DNA of 64,000 nt, from assembly GCF_900113835.1 (NCBI RefSeq), contig NZ_FOQV01000011.1, positions 62,001 through 126,000 of the forward strand, given 5' to 3'. The translations under genes and the position numbers were made by a program. The notes under the pieces were generated by a model. The model had not been told where the DNA came from. It saw only the letters and a list, made by a program, of their open reading frames with translations, and ran no database searches. This document shows positions 36,213 through 45,292 of the stretch, piece by piece. Source of the stretch: Allobosea sp. OK403 (GTDB taxonomy: Bacteria; Pseudomonadota; Alphaproteobacteria; Rhizobiales; Beijerinckiaceae). Position 1 is the first letter of the stretch. Each line of letters begins with the position of its first letter.

Positions 36213-37211
36213 ATGGAAAATCCCGTTCTCGCCGAGGTTACCCGCGGAAACACCGTCGAGTCGCGCCATCGCGGCGCGCTGATCGTGGTCGATGCCGATG
36301 GCGGCGTGGTCTTCTCGGCCGGCGATGTCGAGCGGCCGGTGTTCCCGCGCTCGGCCGTCAAGGCGATCCAGGCGCTGCCCCTGTTCGAGAGCGGCGCGGC
36401 CGACCGCTACGGCCTGAGCGAGCCGGAGATCGCGCTCGCCGTCGCCTCCCATTCCGGCGAGCCGCTCCATGCCGAGACCTCGCTCGCCATGCTCAGGAAG
36501 GCGGGACGCGATGCCGGCTGCCTGGAATGCGGCGCGCATTGGCCGATGAACGAGGCCGCCGCCCGCGCCATCGCCAGGGCCGGTGCAGAGCCGAGCGCGC
36601 TGAACAACAACTGCTCGGGCAAGCATGCCGGCTTCGTCTGCCTCGCCTGTGGGCTGGACGAGGATCCGGCCGGCTATGTAGGGGCTGGCCATGCCGTGCA
36701 GCAGGCGGTGCGCGGGGCGCTGGAAGGCGTCACCGGCGCAGCGCATAGCAGCGATCGGATGGGCACGGATGGCTGCTCGATTCCGTCCTACGCCGTGCCG
36801 TTGAAGGCGCTGGCGCTCGGCTTCGCCCGCCTTGGAACGGGCCATGGCCTGGGCCCCGAGCGCGCCAAGGCGGCGGCCCGCATCCGCAAGGCGGTGGCGG
36901 CCCATCCCTTCATGGTGGCCGGAACCGGGCGTTTCGACACCCGCGCGATGGAGCAGTTGCGCGAGCGCGCCTTCATCAAGACGGGCGCGGAGGGCGTCTA
37001 TTGCGGCTCGCTGCCGGAGCTCGGCTACGGCATCGCGCTGAAATGCGACGATGGCGCGGGCAGGGCGGCCGAGGTCGTCATGGCGGCGCTGATCGCGCGC
37101 TTCCTGCCCTTGAACGAGGCTGAGGCGACAGCCTTCGCGCCACTGCGCGAAAGCGTGCTGAAGAACTGGAACGGCATCGAGGTCGGGCGGGTGAGGGCGG
37201 CAGGCTTCTGA
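36213..37211 (+). CDS. L-asparaginase II, Rhizobium-type
   Basis: A 332-aa asparaginase of the thermolabile Rhizobium etli type, distinct from E. coli AnsA/AnsB, hydrolysing asparagine to aspartate and ammonia. The family motifs SAVKAIQALPL, VASHSGEPLH, NNNCSGKHAGF and DGCSIPSYAVPL are all present, with cysteines in the metal/catalytic region. The ATG at 36213 follows CGGAG; an earlier in-frame start at 36186 gives residues without homology. Single gene. Confidence 0.9.
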   Translation: MENPVLAEVTRGNTVESRHRGALIVVDADGGVVFSAGDVERPVFPRSAVKAIQALPLFESGAADRYGLSEPEIALAVASHSGEPLHAETSLAMLRKAGRDAGCLECGAHWPMNEAAARAIARAGAEPSALNNNCSGKHAGFVCLACGLDEDPAGYVGAGHAVQQAVRGALEGVTGAAHSSDRMGTDGCSIPSYAVPLKALALGFARLGTGHGLGPERAKAAARIRKAVAAHPFMVAGTGRFDTRAMEQLRERAFIKTGAEGVYCGSLPELGYGIALKCDDGAGRAAEVVMAALIARFLPLNEAEATAFAPLRESVLKNWNGIEVGRVRAAGF

Positions 37212-37239
37212 GCGACGATTTGGACGTCTGGCTTGAACC

Positions 37240-37323
37240 GTCATTGCGAGGAGCGTGAGCGACGAAGCAATCCAGGAGGGCTCGCGCAACTCTCTGGATT
37301 GCTTCGCTTACGCTCGCAATGAC
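37240..37323. repeat. Family A palindromic repeat, copy A8
   Basis: A standard 84-bp GTCATTGCGAG...CTCGCAATGAC copy between the asparaginase and SulP genes. Confidence 0.9.
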
Positions 37324-37438
37324 GGCAGAGGACAACGCCATCGCTCAGCGCTGTAGGTCGTCGGTACAAACACGACGCGGCCGATTGCCATCGCGCCTGA
37401 TCGGGACGATCCTCGCCACCTGATCACGGTGCATTGCC

Positions 37439-37477
37439 CATGCGAAAGACCGCTACCCACCTTTTCGCATCCAGCTC
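37439..37477. repeat. Diverged E2-type repeat forming the 5' end of the SulP gene
   Basis: GCGAAAGACCGCTACCCACC followed by TTTTCGCATCCAGCTCT matches the E2 copy GCGAAAAACCGGTTCCCACT...TTCGTATCCTGCTCT with a handful of substitutions. It includes the start codon and first codons of the transporter. Confidence 0.6.
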
Positions 37478-39113
37478 TCCCGGGCTCGGCCGCGACATCG
37501 TCGCCGGGCTGACGCTGGCGGCGATCACCATTCCCGAGCAGATGGCGACCGCTCGGCTCGGTGGCTTCGAGCCGCAGATCGGCTTCTTCGCTTTCGTCGC
37601 GGCGACGCTGGGCTTCGCCGTCTTCGGCGCCAGCCGCCTCCTCACCGTCGGCGCGGATTCGACGATCACGCCGATCTTCGCCGGGGGGCTCGCCATACTC
37701 GCCGCCAGCGGCGGCAATCTGAGCCAGACCGCGCCGACGCTGGCGCTCCTGGTCGGCGTGCTGCTGCTGCTCAGCGGCGTGTTCAGGCTCGGCTGGGTCG
37801 CGGCTTTGCTGTCGACGCCCGTCATCACCGGCTTCCTGGCCGGCGTGTCGATCCATATCCTGGTGTCGCAATTGCCTGGTCTGTTCGGCCTTCCCGGCGG
37901 CAGCCACAAGCTCGTCTCGCAGGTTCAGGAGATCTATGCGCAACGCGGCGCGATCAACCCTGTGTCGACGGCGATCGGCCTTTCCGTGCTGGCGATCATG
38001 CTGGTCTGCGAGCGCATCGCGGCGCGCTTGCCGGGCGCGCTGATCGCGCTCGGGCTGGCGACGATGGCGGTGATTCTGTTCGGGCTCGAGGCGCGTGGAG
38101 TCGCGGTCCTCGGCGTCCTGCCCGAGGGCTTGCCGCCGCGCTTCAGCCCGGATCTGGGCTGGGAGGATTTCCGCCAGCTCCTGCCGCTGGCGTTGATCAT
38201 CAGCCTGGTCGTCATGATGCAGACGGCAACCGTCAGCCGCTCCTTCCGCGATCCCGACGGGCGGGAGGCCAATGTCGATCGCGACTTCCTCGGCCTGGGA
38301 GCCGCCAATCTGCTCGCCGGGCTGGCGGGCGCCTTTCCCGTCAATGCGAGCCCGCCGCGCACCGCGGTCGTGGTCGAAAGCGGCGGTGGCAGCCAGCTCG
38401 GCGCGCTGACGGCGGCAGCCCTGGTGCTCGCCTTGGCGCTGGCGGGAGGCAGGCTGCTCGCCCATGTGCCCGAGGCGGCGCTGGCGGGCGTCCTGCTCTT
38501 CGTCGCCCAGCGGATCTTCCGGCTGGGCACAATCCTGACCATAGCGCGGCAGGCGCCGGGCGAATTCGCCCTGATCGCGTTCACCGCGCTCGCGATCATT
38601 CTTTTGCCGATCGAGACCGGCGTTGCCATCGGCGTCGGCCTGTCATTGATCCACGGTGTCTGGATGACGACGCGCAGCCAGCCGATCGAATTCAACAAGA
38701 TCGCGGGGACGACGATCTGGTGGCCGCCCGGCGAGGGTGGCGAGACCGAGCTGGTTCCCGATGTCCTCGTCGTCGCCTTCCAGGCGCCGCTGCTCTTCGC
38801 CAATGCGCAGAGCTTCCAGCGCGGCATGCTGGACCTGCTTGAGCGCCAGCGCCCGGCGCTCCTTGTCCTCGAGGCCGGCGGCATCGCAGCGATCGACTAC
38901 ACCGCCGCCCAGTCTCTCCTGGCCCTGGCCGGGGTCTGCCGCGATCGGGGCATCGCCTTCGCGATCGCCCGGGTCGAATCGGTGCGGGCGCGCCAGGCCC
39001 TGCAGCAATTCGGCGTCGTCGCCGCGATCGGCCAGGACCATCTCTTCCACAGCGTCGACGAGGCCGTCGGGGCGCTGCGACCCGGCGCTCGAGGGGACGC
39101 GGCTCGCGCCTGA
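37440..39113 (+). CDS. SulP family inorganic anion transporter with STAS domain
   Basis: A 557-aa SulP/SLC26-type transporter for sulfate, bicarbonate or other anions. About ten to twelve membrane segments run from residue 17 (DIVAGLTLAAITIPEQMA) to about 415, followed by a cytoplasmic STAS domain (about 430-545, with EAGGIAAIDYTAAQSL). VNASPPRTAVV replaces the more usual SxSRT motif. The start is uncertain: the ATG at 37440 lacks a clear ribosome binding site, and the first 12 codons coincide with a diverged E2-type repeat. No neighbour reveals the anion. Confidence 0.85.
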   Translation: MRKTATHLFASSSPGLGRDIVAGLTLAAITIPEQMATARLGGFEPQIGFFAFVAATLGFAVFGASRLLTVGADSTITPIFAGGLAILAASGGNLSQTAPTLALLVGVLLLLSGVFRLGWVAALLSTPVITGFLAGVSIHILVSQLPGLFGLPGGSHKLVSQVQEIYAQRGAINPVSTAIGLSVLAIMLVCERIAARLPGALIALGLATMAVILFGLEARGVAVLGVLPEGLPPRFSPDLGWEDFRQLLPLALIISLVVMMQTATVSRSFRDPDGREANVDRDFLGLGAANLLAGLAGAFPVNASPPRTAVVVESGGGSQLGALTAAALVLALALAGGRLLAHVPEAALAGVLLFVAQRIFRLGTILTIARQAPGEFALIAFTALAIILLPIETGVAIGVGLSLIHGVWMTTRSQPIEFNKIAGTTIWWPPGEGGETELVPDVLVVAFQAPLLFANAQSFQRGMLDLLERQRPALLVLEAGGIAAIDYTAAQSLLALAGVCRDRGIAFAIARVESVRARQALQQFGVVAAIGQDHLFHSVDEAVGALRPGARGDAARA

Positions 39114-39275
39114 TGATTGCGGCAGGAACCGCGGCGCCATTCCGGAGCAGGCCTGAGCCCGAAGCCTCTCCGTCATGGTCGGGCCTGCGACACGACTATC
39201 CGGTTCGCCGCGAGCGCCCGATCGAAAAGCTCCGTTCATCGCAGGCTTTCCAGCGGGCGGGGACGGATCGGGCAA

Positions 39276-39425
39276 GCGCGGGGAACCCCTCTCCCGGATG
39301 GGAGAGGGGCAGGGGTGAGGGTGTGCCCTTGCAGTAGAAGGCGCTGCGGCGCGGTCGCGCCTCAATAATCAGCGGCGGGCCCTCATCCCTGCCCTTCTCC
39401 CACACGGGAGAAGGGTTCCCCGCGC
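39276..39425. repeat. Family C palindromic repeat, copy C6
   Basis: Ends GCGCGGGGAACCCC and GGGTTCCCCGCGC, with CTCTCCCGGATGGGAGAG and CTTCTCCCACACGGGAGAAG arm hairpins whose paired changes keep the stems intact. It lies in the 458-bp gap between the convergent SulP and beta-helix genes; the rest of that gap shows only a degenerate family B-like stretch near 39135-39190. Confidence 0.9.
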
Positions 39426-39571
39426 CCTTCATCCGGCACTTCGCGTCATCTCGCGCGAGGGGAGAGCTGTGCATGATCCACTCAGGGGACAAAACCCCAA
39501 CCGGACAGCCGCGCCACAAGGGCGAGCATGACGAACTGGAACGGCGCCGTGCCGATGGCCGCCGCCTCGCC

Positions 39572-40951
39572 TCAGCCGACCGCGTTGTTCTCCACCTTGA
39601 CGCCGGCGGCTCTGGCATCGGCCGTCTTCGTCAGATCGCCCGTCACGGCCCGGCCGTATTCGGTTCCCACCACCGCGCCGTTCCTCGCCTCGGTGATGGT
39701 GTTGTTGGCGATCAGCGCGTTGCGCTCCTTCGGCACCAGCGAGACCGAGATGCCGATGCCGGTCTTGCGCACCATGTTGCCGGTCGCAACGAGGTTGCGC
39801 ATGCCCCAGGACCAGCCGAGCGAGATGCCGATATCGCTGGCGTCCTCGATGACGTTGCCGGTCACCGCCGTTTCCGCCTCGACATGAATGCCGGCGCCGC
39901 CGATGAGCTCCTTGCCCTTCGGCGCAAAACCCTTCCGGGCGTTGCGGATGATGTTGCTGGCGACGACGCTGAGCCTGCCGCCATGGTCGAGATTGGTGAC
40001 GCTGATCCCTTGCGCGCAATCCTCGACGAGGTTGCCGGTGATGAGCGCGCCCTCGAAGGCGAATTCGGCATAGAGCCCGGTCTCGCCGCAGCGGCGGCCC
40101 TGATTGCCGATGATCTGCACGCCCGAGCCGGAATTGTTGCGGATGAAGGTCAGCGCGCAATCGCGCAGGCTGTTGCCCTCGATGATGACGCCGCCGGCCT
40201 TGAACAGGCTGATGCCGTTGCCGTTGGGGCCGTCGCCGCCGGCATCCGAGCGGATGCGGTTGAGGCGGTTGCCGCGAATGATCGACTGGTCGTCGCTGGG
40301 CTGGCTGCGCCAGAGCTGGATGCCGTTATTGCCGCAATCCTCGATTTGGTTCTGCTCGATCGAGAGCCCGCGCGAATCCAGCGAGAACAGCGCGGCATCG
40401 CGCATGTTGCGGAAGCGGTTTCCCAGGATGCGGCCACCCGTGCGGTTCAGGCTCAGGCCGATCGAGCCGGCATTGCTGAATTCGCAATCCTGCAGGCTGA
40501 AATCCAGCACCTCGTCGGCACTCAGCAGGCCGCCTCGCTGGGCGGTGCGGATATCCAGCCCGTCGAGCCCGATGCCGATAAGCGTGGCGCGCTTGATCCC
40601 GCGCGCCAGCAGGATGGGGCCGGTCTGCGCGGCCATGAACTGCGTCGCTCCAGTGACGCCCATGAGCCGGGCGCCCTCGGGCAGGGTCACATTGGCGATG
40701 CGGTATCGGCCCGGCGCGACGATCAGGGGCGCATCGCGCTTGGCCGCCTCGATCAGGGCGTTCTGCAGCGCGCGCGACTGGTCGTCCGGCGAACCCGCGC
40801 GCAGGCCGAGCTGCGCCGCCTCCAGGCCGAACTGTCCGAGCGCGGCGGGGCCCGCCGCACGCTTGGGCGCTTGCGCCGATACGCCGGGCGCATGGGCCAT
40901 GCCTGTGCCAAAAAGCGCCGCAGCCAGCAGGGAACGCCGGGATAGAGCCAT
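39572..40951 (-). CDS. Tat-exported right-handed parallel beta-helix protein (TIGR03808-like)
   Basis: A 459-aa protein with a Tat signal (MALSRRSLLAAALFGTGMA, cleaved after VSA). The mature part is a parallel beta-helix made of many NxI/NxV rungs such as IIEGNSLRDC, IIGNQGRRC and ALITGNLVEDC, the periodic-repeat protein type. It matches the RR-containing Tat-translocated repeat family found in Rhizobiales. The ATG at 40951 has a GGAGG ribosome binding site. Beta-helix proteins often bind or cleave polysaccharides, but catalytic residues cannot be assigned. Confidence 0.85.
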   Translation of the reverse strand: MALSRRSLLAAALFGTGMAHAPGVSAQAPKRAAGPAALGQFGLEAAQLGLRAGSPDDQSRALQNALIEAAKRDAPLIVAPGRYRIANVTLPEGARLMGVTGATQFMAAQTGPILLARGIKRATLIGIGLDGLDIRTAQRGGLLSADEVLDFSLQDCEFSNAGSIGLSLNRTGGRILGNRFRNMRDAALFSLDSRGLSIEQNQIEDCGNNGIQLWRSQPSDDQSIIRGNRLNRIRSDAGGDGPNGNGISLFKAGGVIIEGNSLRDCALTFIRNNSGSGVQIIGNQGRRCGETGLYAEFAFEGALITGNLVEDCAQGISVTNLDHGGRLSVVASNIIRNARKGFAPKGKELIGGAGIHVEAETAVTGNVIEDASDIGISLGWSWGMRNLVATGNMVRKTGIGISVSLVPKERNALIANNTITEARNGAVVGTEYGRAVTGDLTKTADARAAGVKVENNAVG

Positions 40952-41051
40952 CGAAGCCTCCGTGAGCGCCGGCTGCTTCAAGCGGCGTGCCGCGACCTTT
41001 GTGCCGCTTTGAGATGGTGGCCGGGCTTGAGAGCACGCTGGAACCACCACC

Positions 41052-41231
41052 GTCATTCCGGGGCAGGCCGCAGGCCTGAGCCTGGAACCCAGAACCGCAG
41101 GTGGAAAAGAAAGCGCACGCGACCGGGCAGCTTCGTTCGGCAGCGGCAATGGTTCTGGGTTCCGGGCTCTTCGCGGAGTTTATCCTTGGGCCGACCAAAG
41201 GTCGGACCCGAGGGCGAAGCCCCGGAATGAC
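41052..41231. repeat. Family B palindromic repeat, copy B5
   Basis: A 180-bp copy with GTCATTCCGGGG / CCCCGGAATGAC ends and GGAACCCAGAACC / GGTTCTGGGTTCC inner arms. The right arm holds an extra GGAGTTTATCCTTGGGCCGA stretch also seen in the copy at 19190-19328. It lies between the beta-helix and meaB genes. Confidence 0.9.
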
Positions 41232-41271
41232 GCGTGTTTCCGATGAAAATCATCAAGCTCCAGGCACGCTC

Positions 41272-42279
41272 TCACAGCCCGAGCGCCCGCGCGATCTCTT
41301 CGGCTGCGAGCGTCGGCGCGAGCCTGCCCCCTGCCACCGCCGCCTCCAGCTCCGGCGTGCGCGCCTTCAGGGCTGGGTCGTGGCGCAGTTTTGCCTGCAA
41401 CCGGTCCTGCACCATAGCCCACATCCACTTCACATCCTGGCGGCGGCGCTTCTCGGCGATCAGCCCATTCGCCTCGTGCCGGGCGCGATGCGCCTCGACC
41501 TTGCTCCAGAGCGCTTCGAGCCCGTCGCCGGTCAGGCCGGAGATGGTGATGACGGGGGGCGACCAGAGCGGCGAGGCGGGGGCGAGGATATGCAGTGCCG
41601 CCTGGTATTGCGCGGCCGCCGTCCGCGCTGCGGTGGAGCCCGCGCCATCGGCCTTGTTGACCGCGATCATGTCGGCGAGCTCGATGATGCCCTTCTTGAT
41701 GCCTTGCAATTCGTCGCCGGCATTGGGCAGCATCAGCACCAGGAAGAAATCGGTGAGATCGGCGACCGCCGTCTCCGACTGCCCGACGCCGACGGTCTCG
41801 ACCAGGATGACGTCGAAGCCGGCCGCCTCGCAGAGCAGCATGGTCTCGCGCGTCTTGGCCGCGACGCCCCCGAGCGTGCCCGAGGAGGGGGAGGGGCGGA
41901 TATAGGCGCGCGGGTCGACCGCGAGCCGCGCCATCCGGGTCTTGTCGCCGAGGATCGAGCCGCCGGTGCGGGTCGAGGATGGATCGACCGCCAGCACCGC
42001 GACCTTGTGGCCTTTGGCGGTGAGATAACTGCCGAGTGCGTCGATCGTGGTCGATTTGCCGACGCCCGGCACGCCGGTGATGCCGACGCGGATCGCTTTG
42101 CCCGCCTTGGGCAGGAGCTGCTGGATCAGCGCCTGCGCCTGCTGCCGGTGATCGGCCCGGCGTGATTCCACCAAGGTGATGGCGCGCGCCAGCGCCGCCC
42201 GCTCACCGGCGAGGATCGCGTCGCCAAGCGCCGGGACGGACGCGGAGGAGACGGTGGCGGAGGAGGAAGCATCGCTCAT
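41272..42279 (-). CDS. meaB: Methylmalonyl-CoA mutase-associated GTPase MeaB
   Basis: A G3E-family GTPase that loads and protects the adenosylcobalamin cofactor of methylmalonyl-CoA mutase, 335 aa. Walker A is GVPGVGKST (residues 69-77); further motifs are AVDPSSTRTGGSILGDKTRM, VETVGVGQSE and VNKADG. C-terminal residues about 270-335 form the helical dimerisation arm. It is not next to its client, whose genes are about 14.5 kb away at 56741-62395. Confidence 0.93.
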   Translation of the reverse strand: MSDASSSATVSSASVPALGDAILAGERAALARAITLVESRRADHRQQAQALIQQLLPKAGKAIRVGITGVPGVGKSTTIDALGSYLTAKGHKVAVLAVDPSSTRTGGSILGDKTRMARLAVDPRAYIRPSPSSGTLGGVAAKTRETMLLCEAAGFDVILVETVGVGQSETAVADLTDFFLVLMLPNAGDELQGIKKGIIELADMIAVNKADGAGSTAARTAAAQYQAALHILAPASPLWSPPVITISGLTGDGLEALWSKVEAHRARHEANGLIAEKRRRQDVKWMWAMVQDRLQAKLRHDPALKARTPELEAAVAGGRLAPTLAAEEIARALGL

Positions 42280-42291
42280 GGCGCTGAGCTA

Positions 42292-42328
42292 ACAAGGCTT
42301 GGGCATGGGCGACAAGGCTTGGGCATGG
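42292..42328. repeat. Short tandem duplication upstream of meaB
   Basis: ACAAGGCTTGGGCATGG occurs at 42292-42308 and again at 42312-42328 (20-bp period); GACAAGGC follows at 42341. It lies in the meaB/DUF900 gene divergent gap. No function is evident. Confidence 0.7.
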
Positions 42329-42417
42329 CAAGGTTTGCGCGACAAGGCATCGCTCCCGTCGTCACTGTGTCATGGATACCTCTTGATCATCGGCCGCTTC
42401 GGTGAGAGCACTTCGAT

Positions 42418-43584
42418 ATGGTGGATGCGGTGTTGCGGTTTCGTTGGGTTGCGCTGGTGCTGTCGGCCGCGCTGGTGCTGTCGGCCTGCGGCGGCGAGCA
42501 GCGGAGCTTGCTGCTGACGGCGTCGGAGAAGCAGGGCGATGCCGCCGGCAAGGTGCGCATCTTCGTCGCCACCACGCGCGAGGCGGCCGATCTGCCGCAA
42601 TATTTCAATGGCGAGCGCAGCCCGAAGCTGGCCTTCGCCAAGCTCGACATCACCGTGCCGCGCACGCACAAGACCGGCGACCTCGAACTGCCTGATATCG
42701 GCGCCGCCGCCGACCCGGCCAAGCATTTTGCCGTCGTCGATGTCGACCGTCTCGACCTGCCGCCGATCGTCGCCGAGGTGAAGCGCGAGATCCAGCGCCG
42801 CCCGGCCTCGGAGCGCGACGTGCTGGTCTTCGTGCACGGCTACAACACCAATTTCGCCGATGCGGCCTATCGCTTCGCCCAGATCATCTATGATTCCGGC
42901 TTCAAGGGCGTGCCGGTGCTGTTCACCTGGCCCTCGCGCGGGCAGTTGCTGCAATACCCCTATGATCGCGAGAGCGCCTTCTATTCGCGCGATTTCCTGG
43001 AGGCGAACCTTCACGCCATCTCACGCGATCTCGGCACCACGCGCATCGACATCCTGGCCCATTCGATGGGCACCTTCCTGACGCTGGAGGCGGTGCGGCA
43101 GGCCGCGATTCGTGGCGATGGCGGCTTCGGCGGCAAGCTGCGCGACATCATCCTCGCCGCGCCCGATGTCGATCTCGACGTGTTCAAGACGCAGATGCGC
43201 CAGATCAAGCGGCCGGTGACGGTCTTCGTCTCGGCCGACGACCGGGCGCTCGCCTTCTCCAGGCGCTTCGCCGGCGACAAGACGCGGCTGGGAGCGATCT
43301 CGGCCAAGGATACCGAAATCGTCTCCGAGCTGGAGAAGCTCGGTGCGCGCATCATCGACCTGTCGGAGATTTCGACGGATGACCGCCTGAACCACGCCAA
43401 ATTCGCATCCTCGCCCAAGATCGTGCAATTGATCGGCCGCCGCCTCGAGGCCGACAAGGGCATCGCCATCGCCGGCCCACGCTTGGGCGACAAGCTCGGC
43501 GACATCGCCGGTGGGGTGGTCGGCGCGGTCGGCTCGACCGTCGAGCTGGTGGTCACCGCGCCCGGCGCCATCATCGCCCGCTGA
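42418..43584 (+). CDS. DUF900-type alpha/beta hydrolase lipoprotein (first paralogue)
   Basis: A 388-aa probable lipoprotein: a hydrophobic N-terminus ends in the lipobox LSAC (Cys24). The hydrolase domain has FVHGYNTNFADAAYRFAQ and the nucleophile motif LAHSMGTFLTLEA with Ser near 215; a late DRLNHAKF may supply His. The final about 35 residues are a glycine/valine-rich hydrophobic tail. The family is predicted to have esterase/lipase activity; substrate is unknown. A paralogue follows at 43989. Confidence 0.82.
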   Translation: MVDAVLRFRWVALVLSAALVLSACGGEQRSLLLTASEKQGDAAGKVRIFVATTREAADLPQYFNGERSPKLAFAKLDITVPRTHKTGDLELPDIGAAADPAKHFAVVDVDRLDLPPIVAEVKREIQRRPASERDVLVFVHGYNTNFADAAYRFAQIIYDSGFKGVPVLFTWPSRGQLLQYPYDRESAFYSRDFLEANLHAISRDLGTTRIDILAHSMGTFLTLEAVRQAAIRGDGGFGGKLRDIILAAPDVDLDVFKTQMRQIKRPVTVFVSADDRALAFSRRFAGDKTRLGAISAKDTEIVSELEKLGARIIDLSEISTDDRLNHAKFASSPKIVQLIGRRLEADKGIAIAGPRLGDKLGDIAGGVVGAVGSTVELVVTAPGAIIAR

Positions 43585-43681
43585 GCGAGCGTTCGATAAT
43601 CCTGTCCTCATCCTGAGGAGCCTGGCTTGGCATGAGGCAAGCGTTATCAACGGTTTCCCTTCGCTAGCCGTCACCCGCGCC

Positions 43682-43787
43682 GTCATTCCGGACAAGCCGC
43701 GTCAGCGGCGCCGATCCGGAATCCATCGGAGGCCACCGGAGCTCTACGATGGATTCCGGATCTCCGCTTCGCTGCGTCCGGAATGAC
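43682..43787. repeat. Family B-variant palindromic repeat (GTCATTCCGGAC type)
   Basis: Ends GTCATTCCGGAC and GTCCGGAATGAC, inner arms GATCCGGAATCCATCG / CGATGGATTCCGGATC. It separates the two DUF900 genes; the rest of that gap (43585-43988) has a weak TTAG-N7-TTAA at 43922-43936 and nothing else clear. Confidence 0.85.
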
Positions 43788-43988
43788 GGCGTGTAGGTGG
43801 TCAAGGCAGAGCCATTGAAATCATTGGCCCCATCCGGGCTAGGCTCGCCAGGACGAGGGCTCGAAATCTCAATCAGCCTCCAACTCCTAATCGGCCTCGA
43901 AGACGCCGCAATCTGGCCGCGTTAGCGTGGCGTTAAGCCGATGCTGGCCAAGTCGGCCACCTCCGGACCCTTTGGATCGTCTTCACCC

Positions 43989-44996
43989 ATGCCAGATTCG
44001 CGGCACGCTTCCCTTTGCCGACGCTCCCTGCTGCTGGCGCTGCTGTCCACGACCCTGGCAGCCTGCGCGCAGACCGAAGCCGCCGTCTCACCATTTTCCG
44101 AGCCGACGCGCGCGGACGCTTCGGCGCTCGGCAAGGAGCCGACGCTCCTGGTGGTGACCACGCGCAAGCCGACCGGCAGCGGCCAGCCCTTCTTCGGACC
44201 GGAGCGCGGGACCCTGACCTTCGCCGAGGCGCAGCTCTCCCCGCCCGGGCGCGGCATTGCCGGCCGGGTCTCCTCCGTCGTCAATGGCGACTGGGCCGTG
44301 CTCGGCCTCGATCGGCGGACCTCGACGGGGGCGGCCCGCAGCTTCGCCGAGGCCGTCAACGGCCGCGACGTGCTGCTTTACGTGCATGGCTACAACGAGA
44401 CCTTCGAATCCGCGGCACGCAGCGCGGCGCAGCTTTCGCACGCGCTCGAATTCCAGGGCCGCACGGCCCTGTTCAGCTGGCCGTCCGGCGGCGCGCTGCT
44501 CGACTATGGCTATGATCGCGAGAGCGCGCTCTGGTCGCGTGACGGTTTCGTCCAGGCGCTGCGGGCCCTGGTCAACAACCCGACCGTCGGGCGCATCCAT
44601 ATCGTCGCGCATTCGATGGGCACCTTCCTGACGCTGGAGGCGCTGCGCGAATTGCGCACCGAGACCGACGTCTCCTCGCGCATCGGCGCCGTCATCTTCG
44701 CCTCGCCCGATATCGATATCGACGCTTTCGAGCAGACGGTCTCGAAGCTCGGCCCGCTGGCGCAGCGGATGACATTGATCATCGACCCGGGCGACCGGGC
44801 GCTCGCCGTCTCCGCCCGCATCGCCGGCGGCGTCGCCCGCGCCGGCGCGGCCGAGCGCGCGCGGCTTGAGGCGCTGGGCGTGCGCGTCGCCGATACCTCG
44901 GGGCGCGGCTGGAGCATGCTGCGCCACGACCTCTTCCTCTCCGACAATGAGGTCACGCTGGTGGTGCGCCGGGCGATGGAGCGCGTGGGCGCCTGA
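43989..44996 (+). CDS. DUF900-type alpha/beta hydrolase lipoprotein (second paralogue)
   Basis: A 335-aa probable lipoprotein with lipobox LAAC (Cys26) after the basic start RRSLLLALLS. It shares with the upstream gene the YVHGYNETFESAARSAAQ motif, SWPSGG, the Asp-rich YDRESAL segment and the identical nucleophile motif HSMGTFLTLEA. I chose the ATG at 43989 because it directly begins a lipoprotein signal; an in-frame ATG 48 bp upstream does not, and no strong ribosome binding site decides. The two genes are tandem paralogues that diverged well outside the catalytic motifs. Confidence 0.82.
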   Translation: MPDSRHASLCRRSLLLALLSTTLAACAQTEAAVSPFSEPTRADASALGKEPTLLVVTTRKPTGSGQPFFGPERGTLTFAEAQLSPPGRGIAGRVSSVVNGDWAVLGLDRRTSTGAARSFAEAVNGRDVLLYVHGYNETFESAARSAAQLSHALEFQGRTALFSWPSGGALLDYGYDRESALWSRDGFVQALRALVNNPTVGRIHIVAHSMGTFLTLEALRELRTETDVSSRIGAVIFASPDIDIDAFEQTVSKLGPLAQRMTLIIDPGDRALAVSARIAGGVARAGAAERARLEALGVRVADTSGRGWSMLRHDLFLSDNEVTLVVRRAMERVGA

Positions 44997-45031
44997 GGGT
45001 TTTGAGACCGGCTTATGGCGGAGCCTCCCCC

Positions 45032-45177
45032 GTCATTCCGGGGCGATCCGAAGGATCGAGCCCGGAACCCAGAACCGATGCCGCTGCTTGGGAAGGTGCG
45101 GGTCGCCGGCTCGCTTCATGACCACACGCATCGGTTCTGGGTTCCGGGTTCAGGCCTGCGGCCTGCCCCGGAATGAC
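45032..45177. repeat. Family B palindromic repeat, copy B7
   Basis: GTCATTCCGGGGCGATCC...GCCCCGGAATGAC with GGAACCCAGAACCGATG / CATCGGTTCTGGGTTCC inner arms, in the 296-bp gap between the second DUF900 gene and the secreted hydrolase gene. Confidence 0.9.
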
Positions 45178-45292
45178 GGGCGAGAATAACGCCATCGCTC
45201 AGTGCTGAAGGCCGTCAAGATGAGTCATCGCACTTGCCCGTTATCGCCTCCCAGCGCAGGATCGTGTCGGGCGATGCTTCAAGGCACTGACG

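Noticed and set aside
43922..43936. TTAG-N7-TTAA as a second CtrA site before the second DUF900 gene
   Set aside because: One half-site is imperfect and there is no functional reason to expect CtrA control.
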